DNA from: an uncultured Bdellovibrio sp.
Lineage (GTDB): Bacteria > Bdellovibrionota > Bdellovibrionia > Bdellovibrionales > Bdellovibrionaceae
Direction: 5' to 3'
Length of the DNA: 19,874 bases
Assembly (NCBI RefSeq): GCF_946478835.1
Contig: NZ_CAMLDV010000058.1
Span: 1 to 19,874, forward strand
A program made the position numbers and the translations under genes. Positions 14,601 to 19,874 of the stretch are shown here, in pieces. Position 1 is the stretch's first letter; each line of letters opens with the position of its first letter. The notes beneath the pieces were generated by a model. It searched no databases. It had not been told where the DNA came from and saw only the letters and a program-made list of their open reading frames with translations.

Positions 14601-14894
14601 TTATTGAGCTAAAAATTCGCCAATGATTTGATTCGCAGAATCTTCTGTATATTCAGGCGATAGAAGCATTTCGGAAAGAGTCAGAATTTCTTCGTCATCA
14701 AGACGAGATCTCACACACTTATCTGAAATCAACGCTTTAACCACTTCGTTTTGCACAGCTTTAAAAGGCAAATCGACAATACGCATTTGCTCGATTTTCT
14801 GTGCTGTTTTTTTGCGGGCTTTGCAGTATTTCGCCGGTGCTGCTTGAATTTGGAAAGATGTCAGTAACATTGTGAAGACGATGAATGACTTCAT
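14601..14894 (-). CDS. Small exported basic protein, unknown family
   Basis: A 97-aa protein with signal peptide MKSFIVFTMLLTSFQIQAA, then a lysine/arginine-rich start (AKYCKARKKTAQK) and an acidic, helical C-terminal half. There are two cysteines (KYC and DKC). The ATG at 14894 is chosen because AAGGAG lies six bases upstream; a GTG at 14918 would add eight residues and spoil the signal peptide. The Shine-Dalgarno sits in the 3' arm of a perfect 11-bp hairpin (14901-14937), so translation is probably controlled. No function can be assigned. Confidence 0.78.
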   Translation of the reverse strand: MKSFIVFTMLLTSFQIQAAPAKYCKARKKTAQKIEQMRIVDLPFKAVQNEVVKALISDKCVRSRLDDEEILTLSEMLLSPEYTEDSANQIIGEFLAQ

Positions 14895-14900
14895 AAAATA

Positions 14901-14937
14901 CTCCTTTGATAAATTCACAAAACATATATCAAAGGAG
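14901..14937 (-). promoter_or_regulatory. Leader hairpin that would bury the Shine-Dalgarno
   Basis: In the minus-strand transcript CTCCTTTGATA (14937-14927) pairs perfectly with TATCAAAGGAG (14911-14901) around a 15-base loop. The AAGGAG ribosome site is the end of the second arm, six bases before the ATG at 14894. A closed stem would block initiation; melting, a protein or a ligand could open it. The same dyad could instead be a DNA operator. Confidence 0.55.
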
Positions 14938-15004
14938 CTTTTGAATTTCTTAATTTAATCGCGGGATTCTATTCTTTTCCTGGCGGCACAAAGAAATAGC
15001 CACT

Positions 15005-15023
15005 TGTTCACAAACGGTGAACA
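15005..15023 (-). terminator. Hairpin just after the PaiB-type gene
   Basis: TGTTCAC (15005-15011) and GTGAACA (15017-15023) are perfect 7-bp arms around AAACG, two bases beyond the stop codon at 15026. On the minus strand no clean T-run follows, so it may terminate weakly or only protect the 3' end. Confidence 0.35.
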
Positions 15024-15025
15024 GC

Positions 15026-15655
15026 TTATTTAAACTTTTCTGGAGTGGTGAGCTTCATGTATTTCAAAAGTTCACGGTCGTTTTCCGACGTGCGTTTTGA
15101 AAATTCCTTAATGACGCCCCAATAGTCCTCTTTATCGCGATTTTGACTCAGTTTAAATTTAGCATCAATGGAAGTGGCGCTGAGTTTGATCCAGACAATC
15201 GCTTTCAAAAGATCTTCATGGAAGTCTTCTGGCAATTCATAATTCCATGTCGTACCGTTTTTCTTTTCATAATGAGCCACAAGGCGTTCCATAAGATCTT
15301 TGACAGTCGTTGCATCCTTAATAACTTCGCAATCACAAGATGCGTGAACGGCCGTATAGTTCCAAGTAGGAACATTCAGCGGATCTTTATAATAAACCGG
15401 CGAAACATAACTGTGAGGTCCCGTAAAAATCACGGTGGCTTTTAAATTTTGAGAGAGCTGCTTCCACTGAGGATTTCCCAAAGCCAGGTGAGTCCAGAAA
15501 ACCAAACTCTCCCCTTCTTGATCTACTAAAAAAGGATAGTGGTTGGCAGACACACCTTCGGAAGTTGCGTTTACCAGGGTTCCAAAACTGTAGTCTTCGA
15601 TAAAGGATTGGATGAGCTTTAAATCCTGAACTTGTGAATACCTAGGAATATACAT
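15026..15655 (-). CDS. FMN-binding protein of the PaiB family
   Basis: A 209-aa member of the PaiB/FMN-binding 2 family (split-barrel flavin-binding fold). Bacillus PaiB was described as a negative regulator of sporulation and protease genes, but many relatives are flavin- or heme-binding enzymes of unknown substrate. Visible family motifs: MYIPRYSQ at the start, SANHYPFLVD (36-45), TGPHSYVSPVYY (78-89), VPTWNYTAVH (95-104) and AKFKLSQNR (165-173). Length is typical. AGGAG lies six bases before the ATG. A 14-base palindrome 22 bases upstream may be its operator. A cytoplasmic protein; the regulator role is not shown by the sequence. Confidence 0.9.
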   Translation of the reverse strand: MYIPRYSQVQDLKLIQSFIEDYSFGTLVNATSEGVSANHYPFLVDQEGESLVFWTHLALGNPQWKQLSQNLKATVIFTGPHSYVSPVYYKDPLNVPTWNYTAVHASCDCEVIKDATTVKDLMERLVAHYEKKNGTTWNYELPEDFHEDLLKAIVWIKLSATSIDAKFKLSQNRDKEDYWGVIKEFSKRTSENDRELLKYMKLTTPEKFK

Positions 15656-15677
15656 AGTTGCTCCTGTTTATGCTGTG

Positions 15678-15691
15678 AGTTTACATAAACT
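15678..15691. promoter_or_regulatory. Palindrome upstream of the PaiB-type gene
   Basis: AGTTTA and TAAACT flank the central CA, forming a 14-base dyad 22 bases before the start codon. The position suits an operator; the binding protein is unknown. Confidence 0.35.
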
Positions 15692-15724
15692 TATTAAAAA
15701 AAGAACAACCAGTTTTATAATATC

Positions 15725-16360
15725 TTACAGACCAGTCCCAAAATGAGCTTCTTGGGATTGAAAAATCGTGGAAGAAGACTTGTAGAGTTGACCGCTTTGT
15801 CGAGAAAATTTCTCAAAGAACTTTTCGCGCTGACAGACCGTGATCACGGATGTTCTTTCAGGAAGTTCCACAACTTCGCGTTTTTCAAAGCAATTGTCTT
15901 TAGCATAGCGTAGAACTTTAACGTTACGAACGTCGGGTTCGCCGATCAGATTTTGGGTGCGCGGATCTTCAAAGACCATTTTTGTGAAAGCCGCAATCGA
16001 GGCCGATGTGTGAGTGCGACCTAGATAATCTGTTTCGCCAATTAAGAAATGTAAACCCTGATCATAGGGCTCTGTTTTGATATACTGACTTAGAACATCC
16101 TCTTTAAGCCAATATTTCTCCCAGTAACTGACGGGCTTTCCATCAATCATACCAATGTAAAGTTCCTGATGAGCATCTTCGAGTTCAGAAAGAAGCTTTT
16201 TAGCCAAATCCTCGCGAGACTTATTTAACCCCCACCATTGCGCAAGATAGGGCTGATTCATCCATTTAGAATAAATCGCAAAGTCTTTTTCAAAAGACAA
16301 AGGTCGGAAGGAATAATAGGTATCGTTTTTGTCGTTATAGACTTCAAACTCACTGCGCAT
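15725..16360 (-). CDS. GNAT acetyltransferase, IucB/AlcB/RhbD siderophore type
   Basis: A 211-aa protein of the Acetyltransf_8 family. Known members acylate the N-hydroxyl of hydroxylysine-type intermediates in hydroxamate siderophore synthesis, using an acyl-CoA. Family motifs: FRPLSFEKDFAIYSKWMNQP (about 18-37), SYWEKYW (78-84), YDQGLHFLIGE (99-109, with the catalytic-type H104), DYLGRTHT (111-118), VFEDPRTQNLIGEPDVRN (129-146). The rest of a siderophore cluster (monooxygenase, NIS synthetases) is not in the window, so the acceptor may differ. No usual Shine-Dalgarno is well placed: AAGGG is only two bases from the ATG, in a small hairpin. About 70 bases separate it from the PaiB-type gene. 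Confidence 0.88.
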   Translation of the reverse strand: MRSEFEVYNDKNDTYYSFRPLSFEKDFAIYSKWMNQPYLAQWWGLNKSREDLAKKLLSELEDAHQELYIGMIDGKPVSYWEKYWLKEDVLSQYIKTEPYDQGLHFLIGETDYLGRTHTSASIAAFTKMVFEDPRTQNLIGEPDVRNVKVLRYAKDNCFEKREVVELPERTSVITVCQREKFFEKFSRQSGQLYKSSSTIFQSQEAHFGTGL

Positions 16361-16420
16361 AGCCCTTATTTTTTAAAAGGGCTTTGCGAGCAAGACAAGG
16401 CGCCCTCAAAAAAGGGCTTT
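16361..16420. repeat. Repeated AAAAGGGCTTT and small hairpins upstream of the acetyltransferase gene
   Basis: AAAAGGGCTTT occurs at 16375-16385 and 16410-16420, 35 bases apart. AGCCCTT (16361-16367) pairs with AAGGGCT (16377-16383), directly before the acetyltransferase ATG on the minus strand. GCCCT (16402-16406) pairs with AGGGC (16413-16417). No strong T-run follows on either strand, so the elements are more likely regulatory than terminators. Confidence 0.4.
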
Positions 16421-16469
16421 AAGTGAAAAGGAATTGAGGTGTAATTGAAAACGAAATGGGAAAACCGAT

Positions 16470-17387
16470 TTAAAACGGGATTGCTCCGAAAGCACCTGCG
16501 TCGAGTTTCTCTCCATTCAGATAAATCTCAGGCGCCTGGTTGGCTTTTGTAATGACAACCACGCGAATTACACCTTGATTGGACTGACCTTCAAACAGGA
16601 ACCTCGACTCCATTCCTTTCTCTGTGCCGACGGCTTCCATGGAAAGAGGACCACGAACAGTGTCGCCGTTAGACAATACCAACATCAAAGAGCCGCTGCC
16701 TTCAATACGCATTTTCATTGTTTGTGTCGTCTCAGTTTGTATGACATCGACATTGCCATTGAAGCGTAGATTGATTGCAAAAGAACGAAGTCCTGACAGA
16801 TCAGAAACACGCTGACTGCGAACTTCGCGAGATTCAGAATTTGTGCCTTCTATTCTCATCACAATCTGAACAGATTCTGCGGTTTGATCGAGTTTAATCA
16901 AATCATAAGTCGTAGCATTAGAGTCCGTTTTGCTAACAAGAAACGGGCATGTATTCCCACTTGTCGACATGTTGATACTTTGGGTCTTCGTAGCGCCTTG
17001 ACGGACGTCGCCGCTTTCGGTTTTACGGGCGTCGTTGATGGTGCACGTTGTTCTGATTTCATTTACAAAGCGCAGGCCTTCGCTATTTAGTTTTTTAAAC
17101 GCCTCTTGGCGCTCTGGACTTCCATCCCAAATTTGCTTTAGGTCAGAGCCGTCAGCAATCACATTGAAGAACGCGGCATCTGATGGAATGTATAAATTCG
17201 AATCTTTGATGGAGATCATCACATCTTTTAAATAACTCATCGGAGCTGCGTTGGGTGGTTTGTGTGAGGGTTGGAAATCTTTTGAGAAAGTATAAAGACC
17301 TGGGTTGTTTTTATTTTTGCTTCCGCTATCTGAGCACGCCGTTAAGAAAGCACACGTTATAAGCAATGAAGATAAAATCAGTTTCAT
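16470..17387 (-). CDS. Lipoprotein, unknown family
   Basis: A 305-aa lipoprotein: signal peptide MKLILSSLLITCAFLTAC with lipobox LTAC (C18), followed by a serine/lysine/asparagine-rich linker (SDSGSKNKNNPG), typical of a surface or periplasmic-face anchor. The mature part is rich in short beta-prone segments, including alternating polar/apolar strands around 190-260 (TMKMRIEGSGSLMLVLSNGD), and ends RVVVITKANQAPEIYLNGEK. A beta-sandwich or barrel-like fold is plausible. GGGAG precedes the ATG within an 8-bp inverted repeat. It lies after the KhpA-like gene by 62 bases and may be in the same transcript. I recognise no family. Confidence 0.8.
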   Translation of the reverse strand: MKLILSSLLITCAFLTACSDSGSKNKNNPGLYTFSKDFQPSHKPPNAAPMSYLKDVMISIKDSNLYIPSDAAFFNVIADGSDLKQIWDGSPERQEAFKKLNSEGLRFVNEIRTTCTINDARKTESGDVRQGATKTQSINMSTSGNTCPFLVSKTDSNATTYDLIKLDQTAESVQIVMRIEGTNSESREVRSQRVSDLSGLRSFAINLRFNGNVDVIQTETTQTMKMRIEGSGSLMLVLSNGDTVRGPLSMEAVGTEKGMESRFLFEGQSNQGVIRVVVITKANQAPEIYLNGEKLDAGAFGAIPF

Positions 17388-17411
17388 AAGCTCTCCCTTT
17401 CAAGAGAGCTT
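17388..17411 (-). promoter_or_regulatory. Inverted repeat over the ribosome site of the lipoprotein gene
   Basis: AAGCTCTC (17388-17395) and GAGAGCTT (17404-17411) are perfect 8-bp arms around eight bases. In the minus-strand RNA the second arm, with the end of GGGAGAG, abuts the ATG at 17387, so a folded leader would hinder ribosome binding. Confidence 0.42.
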
Positions 17412-17449
17412 ACGCTAGCACTGTTATTTGAAATTAGACAAATTACTGA

Positions 17450-17761
17450 TTAAACAGGAATCTCCACAATCGATCTTATCCCGGTGCGGGCTGTCATCGC
17501 ATGCACAACAGCCCGCAATCCCATGATTGTTTTGCCTTGAGTTCCAATGACTTGCCCGAGGTTTTCTTTGGCACAGTTCACACGATAAACCGTGGTTTTA
17601 GGACCCACGTAGGTTGTGACAGTCACAGTTTCCGGTTGATCGACAAGCAAGCGAACGATGTGCTCCACCAAAAGACGAATCTCTTCACGGTAAGCCTCTT
17701 GATCTATGTCAGAGCCTTTCTCTTTACGTTCTTCATATTTGTAGGCTTCCATATCATTCAT
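17450..17761 (-). CDS. KH-domain RNA-binding protein, KhpA/YlqC-like
   Basis: A 103-aa cytoplasmic RNA-binding protein. The KH domain (about 25-103) shows LLVEHIVRLLVDQPETVTV, the GxxG loop GTQG (73-76) in LGQVIGTQGKTIMGLRAVVHA, and the closing strand IRSIVEIPV. KhpA, usually about 75-80 aa, partners with KhpB/Jag in other bacteria and affects cell division and RNA stability. Here there is an extra charged N-terminus of about 23 residues (MNDMEAYKYEERKEKGSD). It starts three bases after the hydrolase stop, with GGGAG eight bases upstream. khpA often lies between rpsP and rimM; that context is absent here. Confidence 0.88.
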   Translation of the reverse strand: MNDMEAYKYEERKEKGSDIDQEAYREEIRLLVEHIVRLLVDQPETVTVTTYVGPKTTVYRVNCAKENLGQVIGTQGKTIMGLRAVVHAMTARTGIRSIVEIPV

Positions 17762-17764
17762 ACT

Positions 17765-18649
17765 TTAATCTCCCATGATGAAATTGGCTGTGGCTCGGCG
17801 GTTGAAATTGCAATGCGGTCCAGGAACTGGAACCCAGCTTGAAAAGAAGTCCATGGCACTGGCCAAGGCTGAAAACTCTTCAGCGCCCTCTTGAAATCCA
17901 TAGCTATCCCAGAGTCCAATAGAGACATAAAATTTAGGCTTCTTTTTTCCTTTAAAGTTTTTCAGAAGTCGGATGGGGTCGTGATTTTCCCAATCTTTTT
18001 GATTAAGAAAAATGGATCGAGAAATCGAAAGCATTTTGCGCACAAGTTTTGGAATCGCGTGCGTGCGATAAATGTAGTTATCTATTTCTTGATCTGAAGA
18101 ATATGGGCCCACCGCCGTGATCGCCGGGCAAAGCAAAGCCACGCGGGAAAACATCTCCGGATATTGAAGAGCGATTTCAGCTCCATTAAATCCACCCATC
18201 GATTGACCGATGATGTGCCTGCGCCCGCCATTCAGTCCACCCATTTTCTTTTCCATCAATGGGATAATGCCTTTTGCAAAAAGCGGCAGAATCGGAAAAC
18301 GTTTGTTGTTCACCAAAAGCCACGACGGTCCAAAAGAAATTCCCACGATCCGCGGCTTATAGCCTTTAAACTGCCACCATCGCTGAATCATCAAAGTCCC
18401 CAGACATTGTGTAAACCAAGTGTCTTCCGAGCCATTCAGCCCATGGAAGAAATAGACAATGTCGTTGTTATTGGTGGCTTCTTGATTGCGATAACAAAAG
18501 TTAAACTTTACACCTTGGAGTTTTTCAGTCCCGCAAGTGTATTTTTGCCGCTCTATTGAAACTTCATCTTGAGATACTTCGTCAGGTTCATTTGCTCCGG
18601 AAGATACTGAAACGCACAGAAGGAGCAGAATACATGAAAAGATCTTCAT
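17765..18649 (-). CDS. Secreted alpha/beta hydrolase (esterase-like)
   Basis: A 294-aa exported serine hydrolase. Signal peptide MKIFSCILLLLCVSVSSGA, then an alpha/beta-hydrolase fold: oxyanion-region HGLNGSEDTWF (69-79), nucleophile elbow GQSMGG (S150), a likely acid D248 in SIGLWDSYGF and the histidine H279 in PGPHCNFNRR. The HG-N-G-DTW and GQSMGGFNGAEIA segments resemble the esterase D / antigen 85 group, which cleave or transfer acyl esters. The ATG at 18649 is preferred over one at 18697, because GGGGGAGG lies just before it and the signal peptide then starts the protein. khpA follows after three bases, so both are probably co-transcribed. Substrate unknown. Confidence 0.87.
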   Translation of the reverse strand: MKIFSCILLLLCVSVSSGANEPDEVSQDEVSIERQKYTCGTEKLQGVKFNFCYRNQEATNNNDIVYFFHGLNGSEDTWFTQCLGTLMIQRWWQFKGYKPRIVGISFGPSWLLVNNKRFPILPLFAKGIIPLMEKKMGGLNGGRRHIIGQSMGGFNGAEIALQYPEMFSRVALLCPAITAVGPYSSDQEIDNYIYRTHAIPKLVRKMLSISRSIFLNQKDWENHDPIRLLKNFKGKKKPKFYVSIGLWDSYGFQEGAEEFSALASAMDFFSSWVPVPGPHCNFNRRATANFIMGD

Positions 18650-18658
18650 AGCCTCCCC

Positions 18659-18672
18659 CTCTGCTAGCAGAG
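18659..18672. promoter_or_regulatory. 14-base palindrome next to the hydrolase ribosome site
   Basis: CTCTGCTAGCAGAG is its own reverse complement and directly precedes GGGGGAGG on the minus strand. It could be an operator or a small stem beside the Shine-Dalgarno. Confidence 0.35.
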
Positions 18673-18693
18673 TCCCTTGAGGCATTTGAAAAA

Positions 18694-19092
18694 TCAATTT
18701 GCAATATCGAAATCTTCTTGGACTCTGTCTTTAGACACCAATACTTGTTCACCGGTGTTAAGACATTTTAGATAGAAGTGATTGTAACCTCTGTTAGTGA
18801 TCACAAAACGACGCGGATTTTTTGGTGTCAGTTTTTTCGCCAACACAGATCCGACATCCAACGTTTCATATTTACGCAAAAGCTTTTCAGAAACATTATT
18901 GCGTACGAAATGAAGCCACAAAGCCGCAGATAAAATTGCAACGGCAACCACATAGGGCAAAACCCAATGAATCTTGTTATTCATCAAAGCCGTGAAAGAC
19001 ACCGGCGCCAGCACAGAAACTAGAACGATCGCTGCCGTCAGGATTCGCTCTTGTTTTTGGTATTTTTTAAATTCTTCGACGAAAGAAGACAT
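18694..19092 (-). CDS. Two-helix membrane protein, unknown family
   Basis: A 132-aa inner-membrane protein. A charged N-terminus (MSSFVEEFKKYQKQER) is followed by two membrane helices at about 17-37 and 43-64, with a short loop (NNKIHW). A soluble cytoplasmic C-terminal part of about 65 residues contains RRFVITNRGYNHFYLKCL, possibly an OB- or SH3-like small barrel. GAGG lies seven bases before the ATG. The stop is 44 bases before the hydrolase start, so it may head the leftward operon with the hydrolase and KhpA-like genes. No function can be named. Confidence 0.77.
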   Translation of the reverse strand: MSSFVEEFKKYQKQERILTAAIVLVSVLAPVSFTALMNNKIHWVLPYVVAVAILSAALWLHFVRNNVSEKLLRKYETLDVGSVLAKKLTPKNPRRFVITNRGYNHFYLKCLNTGEQVLVSKDRVQEDFDIAN

Positions 19093-19243
19093 GAAGAGGC
19101 CTCGCTACATTCACTAGGTAGACAACTATAGAATCACGAATGGTTAAAAAAGTGCGAGTCCAGATTTGGTTATTTTGATGATGTCGTGCAATACAGGCTG
19201 ACAGCCCATTTCACGTAAGGTGAGCTTAAAGAACGAGGTGAAA

Positions 19244-19874
19244 ATGAAACTACTGAAAACCGCTTTTATCTTATCATTTGTTGGGATTTCGTCAGCATTC
19301 GCTCAAGATCCTGTTTGCCAGAATAAAGTTGAAAGAGGCGGCAGCATTCAAGTACAAATGCGCCCTACTGGAAATGGAGAATGTTTCGTATCTGTTCACA
19401 GTTTCAAAACGTCAGGTCTAGTTTATCGCGATTATCTTTTTTCAAAAGATGGCAACTTCATGGTGTTTAACTCTTACGGTGACGGCTCCATCTCTGAAAC
19501 AACAGGGGCCCGTGAGTTCTTTCTTTTCCCACACCGTAACGTAATTCCGCAATTCAACTGGAATAGTGAAACTCGTCGTCTTGAAGTCACGGCGGTCGAC
19601 GGACACGTTTATCATTTCGATTATGAAACAGCAGAGATCGCAGAGATTTCGGATGCGAAAGTCACAGTGGCTTCGAGTGTGAACCCCAACAATCGCGGAG
19701 GGGTTGAAATTAAAAACTACAAAGGTTTAATTTTGGATGCGGGATTCACGATGGGTCGAGCTCCAACAGAGAACATGAAGGCGACCTCTGTCTTTACAGA
19801 TGAAAATGGCAAGACATGCAAAGTGTATAACGGTGACATCTTCGAACTCACTTCAACAGGAGATGTACGTCTCA
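19244..19874 (+). CDS. Exported protein, unknown family (3' end beyond window)
   Basis: An ATG at 19244, five bases after GAGGTG, opens a frame that stays open for 210 codons to the window edge. It begins with signal peptide MKLLKTAFILSFVGISSAFA, then QDPVCQNKVERGGSI. The mature part is rich in short beta strands and aromatic residues (FFLFPHRNVIPQFNW, GHVYHFDYE), with cysteines at QNK-preceding VC, GECFV and KTCKV. It is divergent from the membrane protein at 19092. A secreted or periplasmic beta-rich protein is likely. I recognise no family, and the missing C-terminus limits the call. Confidence 0.75.
   Translation, partial: MKLLKTAFILSFVGISSAFAQDPVCQNKVERGGSIQVQMRPTGNGECFVSVHSFKTSGLVYRDYLFSKDGNFMVFNSYGDGSISETTGAREFFLFPHRNVIPQFNWNSETRRLEVTAVDGHVYHFDYETAEIAEISDAKVTVASSVNPNNRGGVEIKNYKGLILDAGFTMGRAPTENMKATSVFTDENGKTCKVYNGDIFELTSTGDVRL

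Noticed and set aside
16402..16417. Terminator for the leftward lipoprotein gene
   Set aside because: The stem has only five pairs and no T-run follows on the minus strand, so termination is not convincing.

Overview
The window looks like chromosomal DNA from a Gram-negative, Bdellovibrio-like bacterium. This is an inference from gene content: a yfgM-bamB outer-membrane assembly pair, three lipoproteins, many Sec-exported proteins of unknown family, leucine dehydrogenase, moderate to low GC, frequent GTG/TTG starts and strong AGGAG-type ribosome sites. No rRNA, tRNA, CRISPR array or insertion sequence was seen.

Left part (1-2336). A leftward group encodes a 2OG-Fe(II) oxygenase-like protein, an ABC ATPase and a permease of the nitrate/sulfonate/taurine type (cut by the window edge). 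A small exported protein with a good terminator runs the other way. From 2334 to 3249 lies a compact catalytic-domain-only tyrosine recombinase and a 382-base AT-rich spacer full of dyad symmetry. One dyad has the geometry of a recombinase core site; a pair of TTGT-N5-ACAA boxes precedes the next gene. That gene (3250-3840) encodes a helix-turn-helix protein with a coiled coil and a single C-terminal membrane helix. It overlaps the start of argS by four bases.

Middle (5676-13706). argS ends at a terminator, followed by leucine dehydrogenase (TTG start), a GC-rich structured spacer, and an operon of a YfgM-like protein, BamB and a small lipoprotein. Next comes the most unusual locus: two exported proteins translated from overlapping genes, the first with a nucleoside-phosphorylase-like domain and the second with what looks like an R-S-E ADP-ribosyltransferase domain, closed by a strong terminator.

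Right part (13810-19874). A run of small secreted or unknown proteins leads into mostly leftward genes: a PaiB-type FMN-binding protein, an IucB/AlcB-type acetyltransferase, a lipoprotein, a KhpA-like KH RNA-binding protein, a secreted alpha/beta hydrolase and a two-helix membrane protein. A rightward exported protein is cut by the right edge. Several of the leftward genes have perfect inverted repeats directly over or beside their ribosome-binding sites; the clearest is an 11-bp hairpin at 14901-14937 that would bury the Shine-Dalgarno sequence.
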